From: Bradyrhizobium ivorense
Lineage (GTDB): Bacteria; Pseudomonadota; Alphaproteobacteria; Rhizobiales; Xanthobacteraceae
Direction: 5' to 3'
Assembly (NCBI RefSeq): GCF_900696085.1
Contig: NZ_CAADFC020000009.1
Span: 1-64,000, forward strand
Length of the DNA: 64,000 nucleotides
Below the pieces are notes generated by a model. The model saw only the letters and a list, made by a program, of their open reading frames with translations. It did not search any database and was not told the origin of the DNA. The position numbers were made by a program, and so were the translations under genes. Shown piece after piece: positions 28,322-37,432 of the stretch; positions within the stretch are counted from its first letter, which is position 1, and each line of letters opens with the position of its first letter.

Positions 28322-28609
28322 TCAGGAATCCTCCTCTGTCTCGGCCATGGCATCGTCGAAACGACCCATTGCACTACTTACAAACTGGATAGCGACGGCG
28401 CCGAGAGCGACGTTGAACGCTTGCTGCATAGCAGCGGCTTGCGAGTCAGCGTCTGGACCAGACGCGCCGCCATTTACGGGAGCTCCTGCACTAGGCGATT
28501 TGCCATGATCATCGTGCTCGCCAGGCGCCCGAGATCCCTTTTTGCCGCCGCCAGTCGCGTGGAGGTCAGAATCAAAGTGCCCAGCGGCGCTAGAGCTGGA
28601 AATGCGCAT
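28322..28609 (-). CDS. nopC: Secreted nodulation outer protein NopC
   Basis: 95 residues, polar start (MRISSSSAAGHFDSD) and an Ala-rich helical end (AAAMQQAFNVALGAVAIQFVSSAM). AGGAGA precedes the ATG. It is first gene after a tts box 63 bases upstream and is followed by nopA, the order described for fast- and slow-growing rhizobia. NopC is a rhizobium-specific protein secreted through the T3SS. Confidence 0.75.
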   Translation of the reverse strand: MRISSSSAAGHFDSDLHATGGGKKGSRAPGEHDDHGKSPSAGAPVNGGASGPDADSQAAAMQQAFNVALGAVAIQFVSSAMGRFDDAMAETEEDS

Positions 28610-28671
28610 CGGGTTCTCCTACTTCAAGACTTCGTTCGTGCGGAGGGAGCGGTCGCCGTCACGTCGATTAT

Positions 28672-28698
28672 GGAAGCGTTAGCTTTCGACAAGCTGAC
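28672..28698 (-). promoter_or_regulatory. tts box upstream of nopC
   Basis: GTCAGCTTGTCGAAAGCTAA on the minus strand matches the TtsI-binding consensus (GTCAGcTTnTCGAAAGCT) almost perfectly. It should drive nopC through y4yS. Confidence 0.9.
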
Positions 28699-28709
28699 GA
28701 GCCTCAGAA

Positions 28710-29490
28710 ATACAGTGAGCCGATCTCTTTGAGGTTGCCTCTGGACAGGCCGCCTCATATTTCGGCAGTGTGTCGGCTAAAGCTGCAGATCACAGCGTTG
28801 GTACAAGACCTCGCCTATATGGCACTTGATCAGGCAAGCCGTTGTTCATCAAAGCGCAGCTTTGATAAGCGGAATGTAAGCGCCGGACGGATAAAATGGG
28901 CTTAAGCTTTGACGTGGCCCAATCTCGGGGCCCGCCCGGCCGGGACCCCTCGCAGCTCGTTCGCCAATTTAGTTACCTCGAACCACGCAGCGATTTGTCT
29001 CGATCCTGCCCCGGGCAGGCGGCAGGTGAAAGTTGCTCATGCGAGTCAGCGAAGAAAGAGCGATCTTCCATTCCCGCTCGTAGCCATAAAAATGGATCAC
29101 TTTCGTGGACAGCGATCAGGAGGCGCTGGAGACAAGGACCTTGAGCGTCACGTCCGCTAATGGCTCTCGATCCGACGACGTAAACCGGTCAGGTACGCCA
29201 CTCCATCCGGTTCCGTCGCGGCGTGAAGGCATCAACAAGCTAACCGTCCGTGATGGGTGGCGCAATTGGCCCGTCGAAATCTTCGCGGTGGCCCACGCGA
29301 TGTGAGAACGCCCGTCGGGCGCTCGAGTGCAGCCGACAAAGCGCTGGTTTAGCTAGCGACAAACACGCTCGTCGGTGTAAGCATCGAATATGCTTGCGCG
29401 ACCTGCGCGGCGGGGACGACCCTACCGCGTGGTGGCCTCGCAAGCTAGCCTTTCGTCCAGCTTTATCCTGTGTCGATAGCGCCGCTACGA
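28710..29490. other. Intergenic region between tts box and nopX
   Basis: About 780 bases with no frame showing motifs or a ribosome site. Nothing recognised beyond the flanking promoter. Confidence 0.45.
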
Positions 29491-31278
29491 CTAGGCGTAG
29501 GCACCTGCAGCTTGCGTGCGCTCGGCTTCAATCCGTGCCTTGAGGTTATTCAGATAGTCCTCCACGTAGGACTGGGCCATCGACACCGGCAGGTTGATTC
29601 CGGCCGTCGCCGCTTCTTGAATTGCCTGCTTCACCAAGCCTTCTCGAATCGCTATCTTGACCTCGGGGCCGGCGATGCAGCCCACGGCCTGCGCCGCAAG
29701 ACTGAGCCCGGCTTCCTCCAGCGCCTTCTTCATGTTGCCGCCGCTGATCGCGGTGTGCAGAAGATTTGCAGCTTGCGCTTCGGCCTCGATCACCATTGAA
29801 GCAAGATCGGCCAGTTCGCCCAGCCCTGGAATGAAGCCGAGTACACCAACGGCCGTCGCTGTCCAGTCGAGCACCTTCGAGCCTACCTTAAGCACGTCAT
29901 TAAGTGCGTGCATGAGGGCGCCACCGTTCTTCTTGGGAGACTTGATGTCGGGCTGGTCTGCCACGCCAATCATCATGTCCGCGGTGGCCTCCTGTTCGGC
30001 CGGCGTTTGAGCGGCATGCGTTTTCAATTGCGGAGCGGCGCGGTTCGCACCAGACATGTTGTTGAAGAACTGGTTGAAATCGTTTCTGCTGATGTTTCCG
30101 GAATCGACCGTATGGCCGCCGCCGAAGTCGAAAAACTTGTGGTGGGTTTTGTAACCAGTAATCGCGTTGTTCATCAATCCGAACAGCACAGGATCCGAGA
30201 GCAGCTGGGAAGCCGCGCTTCGCACCTCAGGGGAAAGGCTCTTGTCGTCCACCATACTCACGAGCTTTTCCCGGGTCAGATCGCCATTTCCAAAGAAAGC
30301 GTCCTGGTTCTTGTTGACCGTGTTTAGTGTGCTCAGCTCGGGTCGAGTGAGACTCATCGATGACGAAGCGACCTGCAGGAAGTCCTCTTTGTGGACCTTA
30401 TCTATCGAGCCGCCGTACAACTGCTTCCATTGATCCGGGTGGTCGAGAAAATATTGAGCCGCCGCGAGGACCTGTGGGGGGCATTTGCCAATGTCGGCGT
30501 TGCCGACCACGATGCGCTTGAAATCCGCAAGGCTCAAGTTCTTGGGCAGGTTATCGGAATAGCGGTAGAGTTCGCGCACGGCATCGGTCAGTGTCATGAC
30601 CGATGGCTCACCGTTCCCGGTACCGTCGGAAGGCATGTAGTTCTGCTCGTAGGTCCGCGCCCGCTGCTCCTGGAACGCGGCAACTTGAGGGTGATGGTCG
30701 GAAAAGCCGCTGAGATCGCCCGCTTTGATCCTGCCGCCACAGCGGCCGTCGCCTTGCGAACCGATCGCATAGAAGAGCTCCGGGTCCTGTTGCAGTGCCT
30801 CGATCGCCGCCTTTAGATCCGGCGGTGTCGAGGGATCGTTGGCCAAATCTCCCAGAGACTTCCAATCAAGCGGGCATTTGTCCTTATGGCGGTTCAGCAC
30901 AGAGACAATCTGCAGTTCCGCATTAGTGAGCGTGCCGCCGTTCCAGGTGATCCTTGAGCTTTGTACGGGCGCTTCCGCAATGATTGGGCTGCCGGCAGCA
31001 CAGGACGGCTGTGGGTCATCCTGATATGCATCCAATGCTGCCCTTATCTCTGGTGGCAGGATATTCCGCGCCTCCTGCGTGAGTTGATCAGTCAGTTGCT
31101 TGGTTGATTCTGTGGAGGCCGCCACTTGCGGTGCTGAATGATCGTTGGTCGTATCTTTCGAGGAGAGGCTGGCCAGCATCGCCTGAAAGCTGGAAAAGTC
31201 CTGCGCCGAAGAGGGCGGGGCGGGCATTCCGGGGAAAGCCACAGTTGAGTTGGCGGTTGGCGATAGGTCGACTGACAT
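29491..31278 (-). CDS. nopX: T3SS translocon protein NopX (NolX)
   Basis: 595 residues from the ATG at 31278 (GGAGG eight bases upstream); NopX proteins are about this length. Repeated segments of the HrpF/NopX family are visible: LTNAELQIVSVLNRHKDKCP, WKSLGDLANDPSTPPDLKAA and LSLADFKRIVVGNADIGKCP, then a second set near 330-430. The C-terminal part has two hydrophobic stretches (TAVGVLGFIPGLGELADLAS and the Ala-rich region after it) suited to membrane insertion. HrpF-like translocators form the pore in the plant membrane. It has its own tts box about 195 bases upstream and is a separate transcription unit. Confidence 0.92.
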   Translation of the reverse strand: MSVDLSPTANSTVAFPGMPAPPSSAQDFSSFQAMLASLSSKDTTNDHSAPQVAASTESTKQLTDQLTQEARNILPPEIRAALDAYQDDPQPSCAAGSPIIAEAPVQSSRITWNGGTLTNAELQIVSVLNRHKDKCPLDWKSLGDLANDPSTPPDLKAAIEALQQDPELFYAIGSQGDGRCGGRIKAGDLSGFSDHHPQVAAFQEQRARTYEQNYMPSDGTGNGEPSVMTLTDAVRELYRYSDNLPKNLSLADFKRIVVGNADIGKCPPQVLAAAQYFLDHPDQWKQLYGGSIDKVHKEDFLQVASSSMSLTRPELSTLNTVNKNQDAFFGNGDLTREKLVSMVDDKSLSPEVRSAASQLLSDPVLFGLMNNAITGYKTHHKFFDFGGGHTVDSGNISRNDFNQFFNNMSGANRAAPQLKTHAAQTPAEQEATADMMIGVADQPDIKSPKKNGGALMHALNDVLKVGSKVLDWTATAVGVLGFIPGLGELADLASMVIEAEAQAANLLHTAISGGNMKKALEEAGLSLAAQAVGCIAGPEVKIAIREGLVKQAIQEAATAGINLPVSMAQSYVEDYLNNLKARIEAERTQAAGAYA

Positions 31279-31472
31279 TACACGTCCTCCGATGTAAGTG
31301 TGCACCACAAGACGGTCACCGGCGCGGCCCGAGATCGCGACGAACAAGGAGTGTTGATCGGCAGAGTTCAACAGGTCCTACCACTTGCACCTGTTGCTCA
31401 GTGCGCCTTCAGCGCTCAGTTTCGCGACTATCCATGGGAACACCGCCGTCTAGATATTCACGCCGTATGGTA

Positions 31473-31499
31473 AAACGGACAACCTTTCGAGAAGCTGAC
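31473..31499 (-). promoter_or_regulatory. tts box upstream of nopX
   Basis: GTCAGCTTCTCGAAAGGTTG on the minus strand, a close match to the tts consensus, 195 bases before the nopX start. Confidence 0.88.
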
Positions 31500-31976
31500 G
31501 GCGCTCAGACGATTTCAAGGTGGTTGATGAAATAGCCTTGCCAGCAAGGGCCTGGACGTATTTCAATGCCGGTGCCAGCTTCGTTTGGTTGCGTTCGCCT
31601 GGCCTGGTGCCATGTCAGCGAGTTACAGCTTTACGTCTGCCTATCAGGAGCATTCGTTGATTTGGTCCAACAGTCTCGCTAGAGCTCCGGAACATCTTAA
31701 GGTGGGCGCTGATTTCGCAGTAGCCACCCCGCGCCTGCGCCAAAAAAGTGCTGGCGCCTTCTGAGCTGCGCATCCAGCATGGTCGGCTCAGATACCGGTC
31801 GTCGACTAACTCCTCGAAAAACTCCATCGTCAAACGCGTTGAGCGGACCCAGGTTGCACTGACAAACATCAAAGCTCAGACGCCCCGGCCTTTGTCCTTT
31901 ATTCGTCCTTGGCCGCCGCGCTCTTCGACCCCGCATCGAATCCACGTCGCGGGCTCAGTACGAGATAACAGTTGGA
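31500..31976. other. No gene recognised
   Basis: Between the nopX promoter and the effector relic. Short frames only, without motifs. Confidence 0.4.
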
Positions 31977-32597
31977 TCACGCGGTTACGAAGGGCGGAGC
32001 ACTGGCCCCAAGAGCAGGTTTAGCGACTTGTGAGACGAATAAGTCTTCTCCTCGCCATTCGGCCGTGTGCGGCACACCCGCGATGGCGAAAGTTGTTGTC
32101 CGGAGGGTGCCTGCCTGACATCACATTGCAGGTTCTCAGCATGTCGATCTAAGAAATGTGGCGGCTTGGCGAGTGAAGACCTGTGGTCCTTGGCGGCACG
32201 TCCGGGAACTCGACCGCTCGCCGCCATCCAATGATAGCTCGGCGCGTGACGGCGCCGCTCCCAGCTTCGGCCAAATCAGATGCTAGTTAGTTAGATTCGT
32301 TCGCTTCATGCGGTCCCGTCAGTTCCTGCTCAAAGCTCCTTGGATTGGCCGCGCATGTCTGCTTATTGGCGGTTGAGGTCCGTTTACTTCTGACAGCGGA
32401 ACGTCTCTCATCCTTACTCGTCGAATTTCATCCTTATGACGTATCTTTTAGAGCAGTTCAAAGGTTCGCATCAGAAAGAAATCCGCAAGCCGCGATGTAG
32501 GATACCGCTACCTCCCTCCTAGCTCGGACAGCTGTTGCTCGAAGCCTGTGGCGTCGTTGCGATACTGGCTTCGCCGTCTCAATACCGGCCCGCTCAT
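31977..32597 (-). pseudogene. Decayed T3SS effector with its tts box
   Basis: A short start after the tts box reads MSGPVLRRRSQYRNDATGFE then QQLSELGGR and hits a stop at 32508. About 280 bases further, a C-terminal piece survives in another frame (IDMLRTCNVMSGRHPP; then FAIAGVPHTAEWRGEDLFVS). It is the same C-terminal module as in the gene at 45.1-45.8 kb (FTMLGMPHTAEFRQEGFVR). The middle is lost and several frameshifts are present. It is a wreck of that effector family. Confidence 0.6.
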
Positions 32598-32601
32598 GCC
32601 G

Positions 32602-32628
32602 GGCAGCACCAGCTTTCGAGAACCTGAC
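32602..32628 (-). promoter_or_regulatory. tts box of a decayed effector
   Basis: GTCAGGTTCTCGAAAGCTGG on the minus strand, one or two changes from consensus. The only reading frame after it is the truncated FEQQL-type effector start. Confidence 0.8.
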
Positions 32629-32682
32629 GAAGAGTATGCACGACGCACTGAATTTCTTCGCAAGCGACTTTTTGTGATCGAG

Positions 32683-33340
32683 TCATTGTTGACCAGAACT
32701 GGTCGCATGGACAGGGCTGTCTTGATGCGGTGCCTGCGGCGAAGCAGGGGCATCCGGTCGGCCGTCGCGAATGACCGTGCCTGAGGATCCCCCAAACAGC
32801 ATCAGAGCGGACGCGTGTCGCCACTTGTCGACACCGGCCGTACTCTGCCGTGCCTGTGTCTCCGCCAGCAGCCCTTCCAGCGTTTGCACCACAAGTGTGA
32901 TAAACTGCGGGGGGACCATAAAGCGAAGACCAGACCTTCTCCCGGTGTAGCTCTCACGATTTAACGCTCATCTGAGATGCTGAGTGCATCGAGTGCCGCT
33001 TGAATGCATCAAAGCTGATCGGATTCAAGATCAGCAGTCGGCTTTGCGCCTCGTGCGCGTCGGATATGTAAAGCACCCGCCCATCGAAGTACCATTGAAG
33101 ATTATAGAGATTGATCAAGCGGTCGAGAAACTCTCGCGGTGGGAGTTCCGGTAGCCGCCCGCGAATCCGCCCCTTCACCTCAGTACTTACATTGACCCGG
33201 ATATTCCGATTGTGACCGAACTCCTGCAGTGCGGTCGCGAGGTCCTGATCCAGAACCGTGTAACTGTAAGGCGTCGATGGCAGCGTCAGCGGCGCGCCGA
33301 GCGTGCTGACGACGTCAGTCAGGTGAAAACAGTAACACTT
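32683..33340 (-). pseudogene. rhcC1 duplicate, frameshifted
   Basis: Pieces of a second RhcC1 are spread over several frames: LGAPLTLPSTPYSYTVLDQD and STEVKGRIRGRLPELPPREF, LYNLQWYFDGRVLYISDAHE, SRLLILNPISFDAFK; then after frame changes PPQFITLVVQTLEGLLAETQ and LMLFGGSSGTVIRDGRPD. Each matches the intact rhcC1 at 46.5-47.2 kb. Frameshifts near 32990 and 32920 inactivate it. Confidence 0.85.
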
Positions 33341-33492
33341 AGCACCTTCTTCAAGACGACAGCCTCCGAGATCGGATGAGTATACCTGCTATTTTTCACG
33401 ATAGGATCGACACCAAAATTCGTCCCAAATTTGGAGGCCGATGCGTCTTTCCTAAATGGAAGCCCGCCGCGATCATCAGGTAACGAACGCTC

Positions 33493-33520
33493 GTCAGCTT
33501 TCGGTCAGCTCGCTTCTCTA
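33493..33520 (+). promoter_or_regulatory. Degenerate tts box of the duplicated nopB
   Basis: GTCAGCTTTCGGTCAGCTCG corresponds to the functional-looking box at 47261 (GTCAGGTTTTCGTCAGCTCA), with one base missing in the centre. It precedes the nopB relic in the same relative place. Confidence 0.55.
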
Positions 33521-33587
33521 AGGTGCTGGCCCATTCGCGCTCACGAATGCTGCCAATCTTATCACGCGACAGAAACGGTTCTTCTCA

Positions 33588-33762
33588 TGTTGCCTGCCGT
33601 TGCCTCGACCGCTCTCAACTCGGCCGAATGTATCTCCAGCGGCTGTTCATCGGTGTGGGACCAGTTTCATGATAGTCTTACGCAGGCGGATGCTCTTGTC
33701 CGCTTGCCGCTTCTGCTGTCGCATCGGCGGGTGTAAGACCGACCTGTATACCAATGTGCGGG
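33588..33762 (+). pseudogene. nopB-rhcJ fusion relic
   Basis: Begins MLPAVASTALNSAECISSGC, parallel to MMLGATPISPNLADCLANAC of NopB, continues DQFHDSLTQADA (NopB: EQAHFEQSLAQAA) and then jumps to LVRLPLLLSHRR / CKTDLYTN. The latter parallels the RhcJ lipoprotein signal LPLLVPLIGCKADLYSK. Internal nopB and the rest of rhcJ are deleted. Confidence 0.65.
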
Positions 33763-33803
33763 CGAGTACGAAGGCACCTGCCGTCGACTCGCTTACAAAT
33801 GAG

Positions 33804-34757
33804 ATGGGAGAAATTGCGTTGCGGATAGATTTTTCGCATATTAATCGGTCTAAAGCTATATTCTATGATATTTATGCTTCTGATGATCCGAGGGCATATT
33901 TCTCGATCCTCGGAGACCTGGATTATATGATCCCGGACGTGGCTGAGCCGGTTGTGCGCCAAATCCTGGCAGCGAAAGCTTCGGCAACCGGCCTTAAGCC
34001 CGTCGTGCTCGATGTTGGATGTTCATACGGCATCAACGCAGCGGTGCATCGCTTTCCGCTGACCTTCGGGGGCTTGCGTCACCGCTACGCCCGTCGTGAG
34101 ATGAGAGCGATCAGTTCTGAGACACTGGTGAGTCTCGATCGCAGTTTTTATGCAGCCTGGCCTGATGTCGGGTTGGCGCGCTTTATCGGCCTCGATGTGT
34201 CGGCACGGGCGATCAGCTATGCAAAGAGTGTTGGCCTCTTGGAGCAGGGCATCGTGGCTGACCTTGAAAAGGAGGCGCTATCGACGGACAGCGCGCGCAT
34301 TCTCCGCTCCGTGGATGTTATCTTGTCAACCGGATGCATCGGCTATGTTACCGAGAAGACGTTCAGCGAGATTCTCGATGCGACAGAGAAGCAACCATGG
34401 ATCATCTCCTTCGTGCTACGAATGTTCCCATTTGAATCGTTGGCCGAGGCGTTTGCAAAGCGTGGTCTTGTGACAGAACGTCTTACCGGCGCGACGTTTA
34501 TCCAGCGTCGCTTTCGCGATGCTGAAGAGTTTGAAAGTTGTTTGGCCAGCTTGGCGGCCCTTGGCGTGGATGCGACCGGCCTCGAATCAGAAGGGTTGTT
34601 TCATGCCGATCTGATCTTGTCTCGCCCAGAGGCGGATGCGCGGGCCACGCCTCTGGAAGACGTTGTCACCGTCGCCAGCGGCAGGGGACGGCCGATTGGA
34701 CCCCGTTACGTTCATGTTGAAAGCAACGAGGGCTTGCAGGTCGCGCTGGAGCCCTGA
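33804..34757 (+). CDS. Class I SAM-dependent methyltransferase
   Basis: 317 residues from the ATG at 33804. The frame is open to 33600, but the extra N-terminus is rhcJ-relic sequence. The SAM-binding motif I is VVLDVGCSYGINAAV, with an acidic motif II in FIGLDVSARAISYA and DVILSTGCIGYVTEKTFSEIL as motif IV region. No recognised specificity domain is present. No good ribosome site is seen, so the true start is uncertain. It lies alone between T3SS relics and the RNR operon; a role in modifying a small molecule or protein cannot be chosen from sequence. Confidence 0.75.
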   Translation: MGEIALRIDFSHINRSKAIFYDIYASDDPRAYFSILGDLDYMIPDVAEPVVRQILAAKASATGLKPVVLDVGCSYGINAAVHRFPLTFGGLRHRYARREMRAISSETLVSLDRSFYAAWPDVGLARFIGLDVSARAISYAKSVGLLEQGIVADLEKEALSTDSARILRSVDVILSTGCIGYVTEKTFSEILDATEKQPWIISFVLRMFPFESLAEAFAKRGLVTERLTGATFIQRRFRDAEEFESCLASLAALGVDATGLESEGLFHADLILSRPEADARATPLEDVVTVASGRGRPIGPRYVHVESNEGLQVALEP

Positions 34758-34779
34758 CAGTTAAGGACCACTGTGCAGC

Positions 34780-35050
34780 GCGCGAGTCTCTTCGGCGCTG
34801 GATCAAGAAGTCGAAAAACAAGGCCATTCTGGTCGAAGGCGCGCCAGAGCCGATGTTGTTCGCCGACGATGGATAACGACTTCGTCCAGATGCCATTTGT
34901 CGCGGCGAGCGGGAGCGCTGCGATTCAGATCGGAGAGCGGCCTTGCCGAATTCCCTCTCCACTGACGCGCGGTTTCATAGATCCATCAATGCGACACGTG
35001 GGCCAGAATTTCCTCGACTATGCGCAAGCTTAACGGAAACCGGAAAGGCA
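34780..35050 (-). pseudogene. IS6-family transposase relic
   Basis: On the minus strand, in changing frames, one reads FRFPLSLRIVEEILA, then APARRDKWHLDEVVI, and remnants of the ALRLDQNGLVF / RRLLKK region. These are the hallmarks of IS6/IS26-like transposases (first catalytic Asp in DKWHLDEV). Stops and frameshifts throughout. Confidence 0.6.
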
Positions 35051-35192
35051 GCCCAACGGATCTCCAATCATCTGCAGCGGAAGTGACAGCGGCGGTAGAG
35101 TGGTCCGGGCGGTCGGTATGTTTTTGCCTTCTAAATCTTGACCTTCTCCAGTTGACGAATCCCGACGGGTAGTGCCTATCTCTAGTTAGTCA

Positions 35193-35382
35193 CGGTCTTC
35201 CGTTCCCCACACCTTGTAGGTCGGAAGCTAAGAGGGAACCCGGTGCGCCGAAACGGCTACTCCGGGGCTGCCCCCGCAACTGTAAGCGGCGAGCGGTTGT
35301 CATCATGGTCACTGGCGCGACACAGCGCCGGGAAGGCCGACGGCCGCAGTGACCCGTGAGCCAGGAGACCTGCCGCGACTGA
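35193..35382 (+). ncRNA. Cobalamin (B12) riboswitch
   Basis: The conserved pieces occur in order: AGGGAACCCGGTG, GCTGCCCCCGCAACTGTAAG (the B12 box), CACTGGCG, GGGAAGGCCGACGG and GTGACCCGTGAGCCAGGAGACCTGCC. It lies directly upstream of the ribonucleotide reductase genes, about 110 bases before the nrdA start. Such switches lower expression when adenosylcobalamin is plentiful. Confidence 0.95.
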
Positions 35383-35491
35383 ACGAAAGTCCTCGGGCGG
35401 GGTGCCCCGGTGGTCGCTTGCAGCCGGGACATTTGCCCGGATTCCTCGCAAGTCGTCCGCCCGGCCCGCGCCTAACATCGCGGGGTCGCCG

Positions 35492-37432
35492 ATGTCGCCG
35501 TCTTACAATTTCGATCAGCATGGTCATCTCATTGAGCCGTCGGACGTGCGGCCGCGCCCAGCTCAGGCAAGGCCTACCCCGCCTGAGTTGGGTCTTGTGT
35601 TGCCATCGCCGGCTCCGCTGCCGCGTCCCCTTGCGCCATCCCCAAGGCCGGCCGATCTCAAGCTCGATCGGAAGCGCGACGACCTGTTGACGCCGTTCGG
35701 TAAGCTGACGGCGACCGACCGATATCTGCTCGCCGGCGAAATGCTCCAGGACATGTTCGCGCGGGTGTCTTGCGCCTTCGCGGATGACGTTGCGCATGCC
35801 CAACGTCTCTATGATGCGATGTCTCGGCTGTGGTTCATGCCGGCCACACCGGTGCTGTCCAACGGCGGCACCACGCGTGGTCTGCCGATCTCCTGCTTCC
35901 TTAACTCGGTGTCGGACTCGCTCGAAGGCATCGTCGGTACCTGGAACGAGAATGTCTGGCTTGCCTCTAACGGCGGCGGCATCGGCACCTACTGGGGCAA
36001 TGTTCGCTCGATTGGCGAGAAGGTGAAGGGCGGCGTTACCTCAGGTATCATCCCGTTCATCCACGTCATGGACGGCCTGACATTGGCGATCAGCCAGGGC
36101 TCGTTGCGGCGCGGTTCGGCGGCGGTCTATCTCGATATCCACCATCCCGAGATCGAGGAGTTCCTCGAGATCCGCAAGGCGTCCGGCGACTTCAACCGCA
36201 AGAGTCTCAACCTGCACCATGGAATCAACGTTACCGACGCGTTCATGCGTGCCGTGGGTGCTGGCACCGCGTTCGCTCTGCGCAGCCCGAAGACCAACGA
36301 GGTCATCCGCGAGATCGACGCCCGCCAGCTGTGGCAACGCATCCTGGAGAACCGGCTGCAGACCGGCGAGCCTTATCTGCTGTTTATTGACACCGTGAAC
36401 CGGTCGCTCCCCAAGCACCAGCGCGAGCTCGGCCTCAAGGTCTCTACCTCCAACCTGTGCAGCGAAATTACCCTGCCGACCGGCATCGATCATCGCGACG
36501 AGGAGCGCACCGCGGTGTGCTGCCTGTCGTCGCTCAACCTCGAGACCTGGGACCAGTGGAATGAGAAGCCAGGCTTCATCGAGGACGTCATGCGCTTCCT
36601 CGACAACGTGCTGACCCACTTCATCATGGTGGCGCCGGACGGCATGAAGCGTGCCCGCTACGCCGCCTTGCGTGAGCGCTCCGTCGGCCTCGGCGTCATG
36701 GGCTTCCATTCATTCCTGCAGGCCAAGGGCATTCCGATGGAAAGTGTCGTGGCCAAGTCGTTCAATTTGAACATGTTCCGGAAAATCCGTCGCGATGCCG
36801 ATGCGGCATCCGTGACGCTCGCGCGCGAGCGTGGGCCGTGCCCGGATGCAATGGAACGCGGCGTCATGGCGCGCTTCAGCCATAAGATCGCGATCGCGCC
36901 AACCGCCTCGATCAGCATCATCTGCGGCGGCACCAGCGCTTGCGTCGAGCCGATCCCGGCCAACATCTACACCCACAAGACCTTGTCCGGCGCCATCTCG
37001 GTGCGTAATCCGCATCTCGCCAAGCTGCTGGCCGCCAAGAGCGCCGATACTTCGGCGACCTGGCAGTCGATCATCGCGCACGAGGGTTCGGTCGCCCATC
37101 TCGACATCCTATCGGAGCACGAGAAAGCGGTCTTTCGCACCGCCTTCGAAATCGACCAGCGATGGATCGTCGAGCTTGCCGCCGACCGCGCCGCGTTCAT
37201 TTGCCAGAGCCAGTCGATTAACCTCTATCTGCCGGCTGACGTGGATAAGTGGGACCTTCACATGCTGCATTGGACGGCATGGAAGCGCGGGGTGAAGAGC
37301 CTCTACTACTGCCGTTCAAAATCGATCTCGCGCGCGGCGTTCGCCGGCAACATCGCTGACGGCGACAAGGCGGCGCCGCCGCAGCCGCCGCAGCAGCGCA
37401 CTGACTATGAGGAGTGCCTCGCATGTCAGTGA
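35492..37432 (+). CDS. nrdA: Class I ribonucleoside-diphosphate reductase, alpha subunit
   Basis: 646 residues from the ATG at 35492; the frame extends into the riboswitch but that part is not protein-like. Core motifs are present: PISCFLNSVSDSLEGI and NVWLASNGGGIG near the start of the barrel, STSNLCSEITLP with the catalytic Asn/Cys/Glu, AVCCLSSLNLE with the second redox cysteine, and the C-terminal EECLACQ pair for re-reduction. There is no N-terminal ATP-cone of the E. coli type, so overall-activity control by dATP may be absent. It reduces NDPs to dNDPs with the radical from the beta subunit. Its end overlaps nrdB by ten bases. B12 control suggests it substitutes for a B12-dependent class II enzyme when cobalamin is short. 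Confidence 0.93.
   Translation: MSPSYNFDQHGHLIEPSDVRPRPAQARPTPPELGLVLPSPAPLPRPLAPSPRPADLKLDRKRDDLLTPFGKLTATDRYLLAGEMLQDMFARVSCAFADDVAHAQRLYDAMSRLWFMPATPVLSNGGTTRGLPISCFLNSVSDSLEGIVGTWNENVWLASNGGGIGTYWGNVRSIGEKVKGGVTSGIIPFIHVMDGLTLAISQGSLRRGSAAVYLDIHHPEIEEFLEIRKASGDFNRKSLNLHHGINVTDAFMRAVGAGTAFALRSPKTNEVIREIDARQLWQRILENRLQTGEPYLLFIDTVNRSLPKHQRELGLKVSTSNLCSEITLPTGIDHRDEERTAVCCLSSLNLETWDQWNEKPGFIEDVMRFLDNVLTHFIMVAPDGMKRARYAALRERSVGLGVMGFHSFLQAKGIPMESVVAKSFNLNMFRKIRRDADAASVTLARERGPCPDAMERGVMARFSHKIAIAPTASISIICGGTSACVEPIPANIYTHKTLSGAISVRNPHLAKLLAAKSADTSATWQSIIAHEGSVAHLDILSEHEKAVFRTAFEIDQRWIVELAADRAAFICQSQSINLYLPADVDKWDLHMLHWTAWKRGVKSLYYCRSKSISRAAFAGNIADGDKAAPPQPPQQRTDYEECLACQ

Noticed and set aside
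33600..33803. Upstream extension of the methyltransferase
   Set aside because: The extra residues match RhcJ and NopB relics, not methyltransferases.
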